A program made the translations under genes and the position numbers. The notes beneath the pieces are model-generated. The model was not told the DNA's origin and searched no databases. It saw only the letters and a list, made by a program, of their open reading frames with translations. Of a stretch of 10,025 nt of DNA, positions 1-6,610 are shown piece after piece (positions within the stretch are counted from its first letter, which is position 1; every line of letters begins with the position of its first letter). The DNA is from Clostridia bacterium (GTDB lineage Bacteria > Bacillota > Clostridia > Christensenellales > Aristaeellaceae). The stretch lies in the NCBI GenBank assembly GCA_900754755.1, contig CAAEEC010000070.1, positions 1-10,025 of the forward strand, given 5' to 3'.

Positions 1-32
1 TGGGCGACGCCAGCAAGATCGAAACCGCGTAA
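1..32 (+). CDS. C-terminal tail of a plus-strand gene (partial, tentative)
   Basis: Bases 3-32 read as nine codons (GDASKIETA) followed by TAA. This would be the last part of a gene that enters from the left. The only support is position: a strong hairpin begins 15 bases after the stop, and the gene on its other side runs toward it, which is the usual layout of two convergent genes sharing a terminator. Nine residues are too few to name a family. The open frame could also be chance. Confidence 0.3.
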   Translation, partial: GDASKIETA

Positions 33-46
33 AGTTTGTTTTCATA

Positions 47-87
47 CATTGGCCGCCGGGAACTCTTTCGGTTCCCGGCGGCCAATG
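47..87. terminator. 17-bp perfect hairpin between convergent genes
   Basis: Bases 47-63 and 71-87 are perfect inverted repeats around a 7-base loop (TCTTTCG). The hairpin starts two bases after the stop codon of the minus-strand GH9 gene and follows the putative plus-strand tail, so it can serve both. Neither side has a real run of T: the plus side continues CTTTATAG and the minus side TATGAAAAC. It may therefore act as an RNA-stabilising or Rho-assisted 3' end more than a classic intrinsic terminator. Confidence 0.6.
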
Positions 88-89
88 CT

Positions 90-2432
90 TTATAGATCCA
101 CTTCCAGCGCGGAGAGCAGCAACAGATAGCGGCCCACAGTGCTGGTCCACACCTCTTTGTAGGTGGCGTTGGCGGCCTGGGGCCAATAGGGTTCGTCCGT
201 ATCGCCGAAGGACTGCATGCCCACGGGCATTTCGCCCACCATTTCGCCGGGGTGTACGGCGTATTGCGCGGCATAGCGGTCGCCCTCGCCGTACACGAGG
301 GACTGCGCGAAGGGATTGCGCCCCACCATGAATTGCAACTGCCGCGTGGCGATGGTTTTGAGCGCCGGGTCTTCCAGCGCACGGCCCGCCAGGGCCGCGC
401 CCACGCCCGCCGAGAGCATGACGGCGGCGTTGCCCCGGAAGGAGAACCACACGGGGAAGGCGCGCAGATAGTGCGTTTCGCTCAGGCGCTTGCCTGCGCG
501 GCACTGCGCGGTAAAGTGCGCGCGCTCTTCCTCGCCTGCCATCAGGTGCTGGCGGCGGAAGCTTTCTTCGTCTTCGGCCTCGTGAATGCCATAAATGCCC
601 GAGGGCAGCATGCCAAAGGGCATGGTGTGCCCGGCAATGGCGCGCACGTATTCGCCATAGAGGCGGATGGCCTCGTACCAGGCGTCCGCGCGCGGGTGTT
701 CGGGCGCGAGGGCGTACAGCTCCGTGAGGCATTGCATGAACAGGTGCTCGCGCGACTGGTGGTTGAAGTGCTGGATCACCCGGTGCGTATCGTCGCGGTA
801 GAAGAAGCCGCGGATGGGAATGTCCCAGGCGGGACAGGCGGTTTGCTGGCAGCGCAGCACGTATTCCGCGTGCGCGGCGGCGTCCTGCAGATAGGCTTCG
901 CGTCCGGTCGCGCTGTATAGCTTGGCCGCGGAATACCCGGCGGCGGCGTGGAAGAGGGCGGGGCTGGTCATAAAGGAGTGCTCCCAGGGCGGGGGCGGTT
1001 CCAGGCCCGCCTCGTAACGCGCCTTGGCAAAGGTATAATCTTCGCGCGCCGCGCGCAGGCAGGCCTGGCGCAGGCCCTCGTCGCCCAGCGTTTCGTAGGC
1101 GCAGGCTTCCACCGCGGCGCACAGGTAATTGTCAAAGGGCTGGTCGTGTACGCGCGCGAGTCCGTCGTCCATGTTGCCCACGAGCCCATCCGTCCAGCGC
1201 GTGATGCCCGCGCTGGACATGCGGAACCCCTTGCCCAGGCGAGAACGCAGCGTGAATTCCAGACCCCACAACGCTTCTTCGCCCAGCCGTTTTTGCAGCG
1301 CGCTTTCCGCGGCGTTGGCGGAAAGCAGCAGCAGCGCTTGCGCGATTTCCGCCGATTGCAGCGTTTGCTGCGAAAGGTCGGCAGCGTCGTGCCAGCCGCC
1401 CAGATAAAGCTTGTGCTTGCCTTCGAAGGAGGCCACAATGTCCGTGTGGCACATGCCGTGCCGCCCGGGCACGGGATAGCCGCAGCGCTCGCAGAAGAGG
1501 AAGTTGAGGGCTTTCCACGCGCTATCGCGCCAGGGGTTGGCGCGCACGCGCACGCGCAGCGGCTGCGCGCCTTCGGCGATCAGTTCATAATCTCCCTCCG
1601 CGCGCAGGGGCGTAAAATCCAACACCGAGAATGTGCCAATGGGCGTGTGCTCTATGCGGATGGGCGCGGAATACACGGTTTCGTTTTTGCGGCGCAGCTG
1701 GAATTGGCCCTGCAGTCCCGTGCCGATGGCGATTTTTTCGTCCTCTGGCGCGTAGCCGGAAAAGCTGGCGCACAACTGGCCCGGGTTGGGCTGCCAGCCG
1801 CGCGTGTGTTCGCAGCGCTCCACGCGCTGGATGGAAACATCCGCGATTTCATAGCGCGTGTATTCGCCGCTGGTGGTGTCGCGCCCGGCGATCAGGTTGA
1901 AGAAGGCGATGCCCGTCACTTTATCGCGGGGCAGATCGGGGATTTCCCACAGGATGCGCGTCCATTCGCCGTTTTTCAGGTTTACCTGGTGGGTACCCTC
2001 GCGGTCGAACTTGTCCGGCAGGGGAATTTCGCCCTCGTTGTAAAACTGAATGTGCAGGTGCGGCGCGCGGTGCCCGTCGCACTGCGCGCGCAGGGTGACG
2101 CACAGGCGGTTGTAGGCGCGCAGGTCTTCGCCGGGCAAATCGTAGCGAATGCCGGATACCCCATAGTGCGTGTGATGGGTATCGCGCGCTTCCGGCGGAA
2201 ACTGCGGCAGCACCGTGGGCGAAGTGAGCGTGATGTTGCCCGCGGGGCTGATGGTCAGTTTGCCCGCGCCCAGCTCGCGCCAGCCTTCCAGCGCGTGCGC
2301 GGGCGCGATGGCGCGGCGTTCCAGGGGAATTTTCTGCGCCAGCGCTTCTTCCAGCCGTCCCTCTTCCGGCAGGGGCAGGGGCTGATGGATGTAGAGCGTA
2401 TCGCGCAGGTAGGCGTCCAGGTTCCGATACAT
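90..2432 (-). CDS. GH9-family glycoside hydrolase with N-terminal Ig-like domain, cytoplasmic
   Basis: This 780-residue protein is predicted to hydrolyse beta-linked glycans by the inverting GH9 mechanism. Residues about 60-205 look like a beta-sandwich, perhaps carbohydrate-binding. Residues 212-298 resemble the CelD_N Ig-like domain found before many GH9 barrels, and 300-780 form the (alpha/alpha)6 catalytic part. GGWHDAAD at 345-352 matches the GH9 GGWYDAGD motif, with Asp349 and Asp352 as the likely water-activating pair. Glu760 in NATYKEVW sits where the catalytic acid is expected. FMVGRNPFAQSLVYGEG at 701-717 is the late GH9 signature. The Cys/His cluster at 314-329 (CERCG, then GMCH) resembles the zinc site of Ig-linked GH9 enzymes. 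The HHR motif that normally follows the late signature is missing, so cellulase activity should not be assumed. No signal peptide is seen. The start has a GGGAGGG site at 2445-2439, overlapping the stop of the upstream gene, which suggests translational coupling. Confidence 0.87.
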   Translation of the reverse strand: MYRNLDAYLRDTLYIHQPLPLPEEGRLEEALAQKIPLERRAIAPAHALEGWRELGAGKLTISPAGNITLTSPTVLPQFPPEARDTHHTHYGVSGIRYDLPGEDLRAYNRLCVTLRAQCDGHRAPHLHIQFYNEGEIPLPDKFDREGTHQVNLKNGEWTRILWEIPDLPRDKVTGIAFFNLIAGRDTTSGEYTRYEIADVSIQRVERCEHTRGWQPNPGQLCASFSGYAPEDEKIAIGTGLQGQFQLRRKNETVYSAPIRIEHTPIGTFSVLDFTPLRAEGDYELIAEGAQPLRVRVRANPWRDSAWKALNFLFCERCGYPVPGRHGMCHTDIVASFEGKHKLYLGGWHDAADLSQQTLQSAEIAQALLLLSANAAESALQKRLGEEALWGLEFTLRSRLGKGFRMSSAGITRWTDGLVGNMDDGLARVHDQPFDNYLCAAVEACAYETLGDEGLRQACLRAAREDYTFAKARYEAGLEPPPPWEHSFMTSPALFHAAAGYSAAKLYSATGREAYLQDAAAHAEYVLRCQQTACPAWDIPIRGFFYRDDTHRVIQHFNHQSREHLFMQCLTELYALAPEHPRADAWYEAIRLYGEYVRAIAGHTMPFGMLPSGIYGIHEAEDEESFRRQHLMAGEEERAHFTAQCRAGKRLSETHYLRAFPVWFSFRGNAAVMLSAGVGAALAGRALEDPALKTIATRQLQFMVGRNPFAQSLVYGEGDRYAAQYAVHPGEMVGEMPVGMQSFGDTDEPYWPQAANATYKEVWTSTVGRYLLLLSALEVDL

Positions 2433-2444
2433 GGGAATCCCTCC

Positions 2445-4160
2445 CTAACCGTTGTTTTTTGCGTTTTGCGCGGCTTCCAGCAAGCGGAGCTTGGCCGCGC
2501 GGTATGCGGGGATGGATTTGGTGTAGTCCGCGTAGCCGCGCGCCACGGTCTGTGCCAGCGCGCGCGCCTCGCCCGCCGGCAACGTTTGCAGCAGGCACAA
2601 ATCTTCTAGGCCCAGGCGGTGGGCCTCGCTGCGCGTGGAGAGCAGCGGTTCGTCGTATCCAGGATAGAAGATGCAGCAATCGCCCGCGGGCAGGAACATG
2701 GCGCGCTTAGGGTGGAATTCCAGCACTTGCTCGGAGAACATGGTTGAGGAGCGCTCAAAGGGATTCACACCCGCGGGATATTGGTTCAGGCCCCAGTGCA
2801 AGAATCCCTGCACATTGGGATACACTGCCGGCATCCAGAACAGCAGCACCTGGCGCAGGCGCTGCATATCCAGCATGCGGTTCATGTAATTGCCACCCGG
2901 GGTGAGGCAGGTGTAGACGTATAACCCGTCGCCCTGAGCCACGCGGCCATCGTAATACGCGCGGTCGCGCTCGTACACATCGATGGAGGGGCACCAGATG
3001 TCCACCGCGCCATCGAGCGCGTGGGTGGGTAGCACGGGTTCCAGGATTTTCACGCCGGGCATCAGCGGCTTCACGGTTTGGGCGATCTCGCGGTAGGCGG
3101 CGGCGAGCGCGTCGTTGGGCTCGTCCATCAGGCATTGCGTCCAGCGGCTGACGAGATCGTGCTCTTGCAAGAAGGCGAATAGCTGCTTCGCCATGCTGGC
3201 GAGCGTTTCCCGCGCGGCGGGCGTGCCCACGGCTTCGCCCGTGAGCGAAACCTTTGCGCCCGTGCCATAATCGAAGGCGGCAAACGCGGCCTTGCGGAAG
3301 GCGGCGGCCACTTCGTCGGGACTGTGCATGGCGTCCATATCCAGCGAGCGGAAGAACGCGTCGTCATCGGCCTGGCCCGCGCTGCGCGAACAGAAGGCGC
3401 TGCCCTCGAACAGGCGCAGGCCCACTTCCTCGCCCAGGCGAATCAGGCGAATCAGGCGCTCTGTGCGCAAAACGGGCTGGCCCGCCTCCCGCTCGAACAG
3501 GGAACCCAGCGGAATGGGCAGGATGTTCTGCCGGGAGAACACGGCGGCGCGCAGGTATTTGCGCAGCATGGCTTCGTAAGCGGGCGTGCCAATGGGCGCG
3601 TTGTGCCACTTGGCGATGTTGGCATAGGAAATCCAGTTCACATATTGGTGCGTGTGCTCGGAAGCGGGCGGTACACGGCAGGGGAATTGCTCCACCACAA
3701 ACCGCAGATCGCGCACTTCGCCCGCGTGCGCGATGGTGAAGCGCCATTCCACCGCCTGCCGCGCCTTGCAGCATTCGATGGGCGTCTTGAAGGCGAGCGC
3801 AGCCGCTGGGCCCGTGGGCAGGAGCAAATTGTACAGGGGTTTGAGCGCTTCATAGATGTAAAACGGCGCTTTGCGGATGAGGGTTTCGTTCACATCGTCG
3901 TGCAGGTAGGCGGTGCGCAGGCGCGCGCCCGTGTTCACTTCCACGGGCACGGGCACCAGTTCGAAGAGCTTGAAGGCCGTGTGCGGCCCGGAAACTTCGA
4001 TGGACACCGGCTGCCCCGGCGTCAATCCCGTGAGCAGGATGTGCACACCGGCCACGGTACCCTTGGCCGCCGCCACGCCATATTGCGCCGCGCCGCCGCT
4101 GCTGTCAGGATAGAGCGCCTCCAACTCGTCAAACAACCCCGCGTGGAAACCATCTGCCAT
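2445..4160 (-). CDS. DUF4091 / GH123-like glycoside hydrolase-type protein
   Basis: This 571-residue protein resembles the DUF4091 family, which is related to GH123 beta-N-acetylgalactosaminidases. Residues 1-160 are beta-rich and fit the N-terminal sandwich of the family; about 170-520 fit the barrel. MDEPND at 345-350 is the hallmark: GH123 enzymes use a neighbouring Asp-Glu pair for substrate-assisted cleavage, here Asp346 and Glu347. GFLHWGLNQY at 452-461 and the stretch STRSEAHRLGLEDL at 508-521 match the conserved C-terminal part of DUF4091. The start at 4160 is chosen for its AAAGGAGG site eight bases upstream. An ATG seven codons earlier (4181) has no comparable site, and the open frame beyond it runs through the promoter. 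No signal peptide follows the chosen start. It is first in an operon with the GH9 gene, 12 bases apart. The family is clear but the substrate is not. Confidence 0.85.
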   Translation of the reverse strand: MADGFHAGLFDELEALYPDSSGGAAQYGVAAAKGTVAGVHILLTGLTPGQPVSIEVSGPHTAFKLFELVPVPVEVNTGARLRTAYLHDDVNETLIRKAPFYIYEALKPLYNLLLPTGPAAALAFKTPIECCKARQAVEWRFTIAHAGEVRDLRFVVEQFPCRVPPASEHTHQYVNWISYANIAKWHNAPIGTPAYEAMLRKYLRAAVFSRQNILPIPLGSLFEREAGQPVLRTERLIRLIRLGEEVGLRLFEGSAFCSRSAGQADDDAFFRSLDMDAMHSPDEVAAAFRKAAFAAFDYGTGAKVSLTGEAVGTPAARETLASMAKQLFAFLQEHDLVSRWTQCLMDEPNDALAAAYREIAQTVKPLMPGVKILEPVLPTHALDGAVDIWCPSIDVYERDRAYYDGRVAQGDGLYVYTCLTPGGNYMNRMLDMQRLRQVLLFWMPAVYPNVQGFLHWGLNQYPAGVNPFERSSTMFSEQVLEFHPKRAMFLPAGDCCIFYPGYDEPLLSTRSEAHRLGLEDLCLLQTLPAGEARALAQTVARGYADYTKSIPAYRAAKLRLLEAAQNAKNNG

Positions 4161-4168
4161 AGTCGTAT

Positions 4169-4176
4169 CCTCCTTT
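4169..4176 (-). promoter_or_regulatory. Ribosome binding site that fixes the DUF4091 start
   Basis: On the minus strand this reads AAAGGAGG, eight bases before the ATG at 4160. It sits inside the frame that starts at the alternative ATG 4181, so it decides between the two starts in favour of the shorter protein. Confidence 0.8.
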
Positions 4177-4196
4177 GCCATTTTTTCTCTGGCTCC

Positions 4197-4225
4197 ATTG
4201 TACCATGAAATGAACAATATGTAAA
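4197..4225 (-). promoter_or_regulatory. Sigma-70 promoter of the DUF4091-GH9 operon
   Basis: On the minus strand the -35 box TTTACA (4225-4220) and the -10 box TACAAT (4202-4197) each match the consensus at five of six positions and are exactly 17 bases apart. Transcription would start near 4190 and give a leader of about 30 bases carrying the AAAGGAGG site. I see no clear inverted repeat over the promoter that would mark an operator. Confidence 0.75.
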
Positions 4226-4319
4226 CAAATAGTTTTGGCCGGAACCATTTTGCGCCAACCGCGTCTATGTAGTGTCGGAAATAAAAACGATGCAAAACCA
4301 AATTGGGAGGACGTAAGTT

Positions 4320-5069
4320 ATGAAAAAGCTTCTTTCTATGATTCTGGCTGTGAGCCTGGTTCTTTTCTCCTTTGCGGCATTTGCGGAAACCGAGTCCGTG
4401 GTAGAGCCCTTGGGTGGCGTAATTGTGGAAATCGGGGAAGAAGGCCTGCTGCTCGACCAGGGCGACGGCAACTATGTGGTGGTACACATGGAGGAATCCA
4501 CGCCCATCACCGGCGTGGAGGAACTGGAAGTGGGTATGTACGTCTTTGTGCGCTACAATGGCGTGATGACCCGTTCGCTGCCGCCGCAGGTCACGGCGGA
4601 GGAAATCCAGGTGAACCGCCTTTCCGGCCCTGTGGTGGAACTGTATGACGACGGCTTCCTGATGACCGATGAAACCGTGGGCGATGTGATTGTGCATTGG
4701 GAAGACCCGGCCAGCACCGTGGCGGTGGGCGGCAACGCGGTGGTGTACACCAATGGCGTGATGGCGCTCTCCATGCCCGGCCAGGTGACGGGGCTGAAGG
4801 TGGATTTCTTCGCGCTGGAAGGCACGGTGTACGCGCAGACGGAAACAGGCTTTGTGCTGGCCGCGGAAGATGGCGCGCTGTATGAAATCCTCGTGGGCGA
4901 AGATACCCGCGTGGACGCGGAGATCGCCCAGGGCGCTTTGGTGAAAGTGCTCTACGATGGCGCGCTCACCCGTTCCATTCCCGCGCAGGCCAACGCGCTG
5001 GCCGTGGTGGCGCTGGCAGCGCCCGCGCCCGCCGCGGAAGATGGCGCGACTGTGACCGCCAACGAATAA
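4320..5069 (+). CDS. Secreted protein of three tandem beta-rich repeats
   Basis: This 249-residue protein of unknown function begins with a Sec signal peptide: MKKLL, a hydrophobic core, and a likely cut after AFA at residue 22. The mature part holds three repeats at about 32-98, 103-163 and 168-231. Each starts with a strand pattern like GGVIVEIGEEGLLL, GPVVELYDDGFLM or GTVYAQTETGFVL. Each ends with a Y-x-G pattern: VRYNGVMTRSLPPQV, VYTNGVMALSMPGQV and VLYDGALTRSIPAQA. The spacing fits a small beta-barrel or OB-like fold, but I do not recognise a named family. The tail from 232 is rich in Ala and Pro, and there is no membrane anchor, lipobox or sortase motif, so it should be released or loosely wall-bound. 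GGGAGG at 4305-4310 supports the start. It is divergent from the DUF4091 operon, is probably transcribed alone, and ends at the hairpin at 5094. I found no convincing plus-strand promoter in 4200-4300. Confidence 0.85.
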   Translation: MKKLLSMILAVSLVLFSFAAFAETESVVEPLGGVIVEIGEEGLLLDQGDGNYVVVHMEESTPITGVEELEVGMYVFVRYNGVMTRSLPPQVTAEEIQVNRLSGPVVELYDDGFLMTDETVGDVIVHWEDPASTVAVGGNAVVYTNGVMALSMPGQVTGLKVDFFALEGTVYAQTETGFVLAAEDGALYEILVGEDTRVDAEIAQGALVKVLYDGALTRSIPAQANALAVVALAAPAPAAEDGATVTANE

Positions 5070-5093
5070 CGAATGAAAGAAAGAAAATATGCT

Positions 5094-5124
5094 GGGCCGC
5101 CCCTTCGGTTTGGGGCGGCCCTTT
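5094..5124 (+). terminator. Terminator after the triple-repeat secreted protein
   Basis: A perfect 10-bp GC stem (5094-5103 with 5112-5121) closes an 8-base loop and is followed by TTT. It begins 25 bases after the TAA. The T run is short, but position and stem strength fit an intrinsic terminator. Confidence 0.75.
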
Positions 5125-5579
5125 AGCGTAGCGACAAAGTCAATATTGGATTCGGAATTGCGGGATTTTCATTTTCAAATCGCGTCACAATTCGCAATGA
5201 TTGCCCCTCTGCGTTCGCACCGCACTGTGGGATGCTGGCAGCGCAGCCGGCTGGGGGGTGTCTTGCGCATTGGCCTCTCAAACCCAAAATGCGGGAAGCG
5301 AAATTCATTCCCGCATTTTGGACGGAGATTGCCGGGTTTGTCAACGCTCAGTGGGAGCGCCGGAATTTCTTTACGCTTTGCGCAGGAAGCCCTGCTGGAA
5401 TGCTCATGTGCCATAAAGCAACACGCAAGAATTTGATAGGCAGTAGCCCACTATTCCGAATATATGTGTCAATAAATAGTTGCATTTATGCAATGAAAGG
5501 TTTGCCTATATTTTTAAAACGCTTAAATTTCAATATGTTACAGCGAATTGACAAATTGCCAATACTTCTTGCTTGCTAG
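5125..5579. other. 455-base stretch without a convincing gene; hairpins and AT-rich end
   Basis: Short open frames exist on both strands here, for example 5175-5414 on minus and 5232-5579 on plus. None has a good ribosome site plus protein-like composition, and they overlap each other freely. The first 280 bases are mixed in composition and hold a perfect 14-bp inverted repeat at 5284-5321 and a 5-bp GC hairpin at 5345-5359. From about 5410 the sequence turns AT-rich and holds nested short inverted repeats at 5436-5509 followed by TATATTTTTAAAA. The abrupt change suggests a junction of foreign DNA. Confidence 0.5.
5284..5321. repeat. Perfect 14-bp inverted repeat, 10-base spacer
   Basis: CCAAAATGCGGGAA at 5284-5297 is the exact reverse complement of 5308-5321. 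The spacer is GCGAAATTCA. No T run follows, and no gene ends just before it, so a terminator role is unlikely. It could be a dispersed palindromic repeat or a site of an inserted element. Confidence 0.7.
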
Positions 5580-5678
5580 CGAGTGATCGGCGCGCATATC
5601 GGCCGGATACGCAGCACAGCGGGGCGGCATATCCAGCTTGCCTTGAAACGGCTGCGGCGGCTCATGGAGGGAAAAGCT
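5580..5678 (+). pseudogene. C-terminal remnant of a sigma-70-like factor of a conjugative transposon
   Basis: The frame after the TAG at 5577-5579 reads VIGAHIGRIRSTAGRHIQ and then LALKRLRRLMEGKA. This resembles the recognition helix and C-terminal end (region 4) of the small sigma factors that precede the HTH gene in Tn916-like elements, where the end often reads about KKLRKLMEG. Everything upstream is gone: a stop lies directly before it and the preceding 150 bases are AT-rich without sigma homology. The fragment has no stop of its own and runs in frame into the HTH gene. Homology is judged by eye on about 30 residues, so it is moderate evidence. Confidence 0.45.
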
Positions 5679-5876
5679 ATGAGTAAACTTCTCCCCTATG
5701 AAACAATCGTCAAAGCCTATGAGAGCGACTCGGACGCAATCGACACCGTTCTTTCTCACTACGCCGGATATATCCGCTACTACGCCAAAGTACACGGAAA
5801 AGTCAACGATGAGGTTGAGGAATATGTGAAGCAGAAGCTAATTGCCGCGCTGTTCAAGCTTCGATTTGACCGATAA
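5679..5876 (+). CDS. Small helix-turn-helix protein of the conjugative-transposon type (HTH_16-like)
   Basis: This 65-residue protein begins MSKLLPYETIVKAYESDSDA and ends KQKLIAALFKLRFDR. That matches the plan of the small HTH_16 proteins in Tn916-like elements: an LPYE-TIVKA start, an acidic turn, H-Y-x-G-Y-I in the middle (HYAGYIRYY at 27-35), and a final K-x-x-x-F-K-x-R-F-D. In those elements it lies just after a sigma-factor gene and before excisionase and integrase genes, and probably takes part in controlling the element. Here the sigma gene is only a remnant and the integration genes are absent. The start at 5679 has GGAGGG at 5666-5671. A GTG at 5583 is in frame but would add the sigma remnant. 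Length is normal for the family, so the gene may still be functional. Confidence 0.75.
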   Translation: MSKLLPYETIVKAYESDSDAIDTVLSHYAGYIRYYAKVHGKVNDEVEEYVKQKLIAALFKLRFDR

Positions 5877-5936
5877 GCAAAGAACGAATACCGGCTGCCA
5901 TTAGCGATTTTTCCCAGAGAGTTTACAATTCATCTA

Positions 5937-5965
5937 TTCTCAAGAAAGAGTAGATATGGTATAAT
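5937..5965 (+). promoter_or_regulatory. Extended -10 promoter of the DUF3788 gene
   Basis: The -10 box is a perfect TATAAT at 5960-5965 with a TGG extension directly before it (5957-5959). A weaker -35 box, TTCTCA, lies 17 bases upstream at 5937-5942. The leader to the ATG at 6004 is about 30 bases. Confidence 0.75.
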
Positions 5966-6003
5966 AGCTACAGTGATAAACACACATTTATGGAGGTGAT
6001 ACA

Positions 6004-6417
6004 ATGCTTGAAAATATACCATCTCAATCAACTATGACTGAATTGCTCGGACAATCTTTATTTGAAATATGGCAAGAATTATGTTCAGTTATTGATGAAA
6101 AATACGATATGGAACGACTTTGGGATACTGGCGGTAAGAATTGGACTTACGAGTATAAATATCGTAGAGGTGGCAAAACACTTTGTTGCCTATATGCAAA
6201 AAGTAATTGCATTGGTTTCATGATTATTTTTGGAAAAGATGAAAGGACAAAATTTGAAGATATTAGAGATGACCTTTCTAATTCCGTTTGCAAACAATAT
6301 GATGAAGCAAAAACCTACCATGACGGAAAATGGGTAATGTTTGAACCGACTAATATGGCTGAATTTGATGATTATATGAAATTGTTAGCCATCAAAAGAA
6401 AACCGAATCGGAAATAG
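6004..6417 (+). CDS. DUF3788 family protein
   Basis: This 137-residue cytoplasmic protein belongs to the DUF3788 family, whose function is not established. The core is the run W-T-Y-E-Y-K-Y-RRGGKTLCCLYA (47-64), then IGFMIIFGKDER (70-81), TYHDGKWVMF (104-113), and LLAIKRKPNRK at the C-terminus. Length is usual for the family. The ribosome site GGAGGTGAT at 5992-6000 matches the 16S tail fully and stands seven bases before the ATG. The gene is strikingly AT-rich next to the glycan operons, has its own promoter at 5937-5965 and terminator at 6494-6529, and so looks like a complete acquired single-gene unit. Members often turn up as stand-alone genes in Firmicutes. No catalytic motif, signal peptide or membrane segment is evident. 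Confidence 0.85.
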   Translation: MLENIPSQSTMTELLGQSLFEIWQELCSVIDEKYDMERLWDTGGKNWTYEYKYRRGGKTLCCLYAKSNCIGFMIIFGKDERTKFEDIRDDLSNSVCKQYDEAKTYHDGKWVMFEPTNMAEFDDYMKLLAIKRKPNRK

Positions 6418-6430
6418 CATTTCCAATTCG
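6404..6430 (+). repeat. Hairpin spanning the DUF3788 stop codon
   Basis: CGAATCGGAAA at 6404-6414 pairs with 6420-6430 apart from one C-A mismatch. The 5-base loop TAGCA contains the TAG stop. No T run follows, so it is not an intrinsic terminator; it may only stabilise the 3' end of the message. Confidence 0.4.
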
Positions 6431-6493
6431 TTGAAGAAATCCAAACTTGAACTTTCAAAATTGAATATCAACCGCCAACCGGCGCGGCCAGCG

Positions 6494-6529
6494 AAAGCAG
6501 TAAGTCTGAAAAAGATTTGCTGCTTTTTT
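6494..6529 (+). terminator. Rho-independent terminator of the DUF3788 gene
   Basis: GCAGTAAGT at 6497-6505 pairs with ATTTGCTGC at 6515-6523, with two G-U pairs. AAA at 6494-6496 adds three more pairs with the following T's. The 9-base loop is CTGAAAAAG and a run of six T's follows. It lies about 80 bases after the DUF3788 stop on the same strand. Confidence 0.6.
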
Positions 6530-6562
6530 GTTGCCCGGCTCCATCCCCGGCCATTTTGCCCC

Positions 6563-6593
6563 TTGCCGGTTGTAGTAGTAAGTGAGAGGGAAA
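6563..6593 (+). repeat. Imperfect direct repeat, copy 1
   Basis: The stretch TGCCGGT, TGTAG, AGTGAGAGGGAAA recurs with small gaps at 6682-6710, about 120 bases downstream. Both copies fall in non-coding relic DNA. The pair could be remains of repeated binding or recombination sites, or an old local duplication. Confidence 0.4.
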
Positions 6594-6610
6594 TTTTTTG
6601 CCCCAGCGTT

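Noticed and set aside
948..2609. 553-codon open frame on plus, opposite the GH9 gene
   Set aside because: It is an antisense shadow of GC-rich coding DNA. It is rich in Arg, Ala and Gly without motifs, has no ribosome site, and crosses the gap between two well-supported genes.
3435..3461. Short tandem repeat CAGGCGAAT in two copies plus a partial third
   Set aside because: It codes for RLIRLIRL within a helix of the DUF4091 protein and keeps the frame, so it is ordinary coding repetition.
4161..4697. Extension of the DUF4091 frame up to an ATG at 4697
   Set aside because: The extension overlaps the signal-peptide region of the divergent gene and contains the promoter. The strong ribosome site supports 4160.
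5548..5576. TTGACA at 5548-5553 as a possible promoter for the HTH gene
   Set aside because: The -35 box is perfect, but no acceptable -10 box lies 16-18 bases downstream.
5123..5579. Several short overlapping open frames on both strands
   Set aside because: No ribosome sites, mutual overlap and no protein-like pattern; more likely non-coding DNA with repeats.
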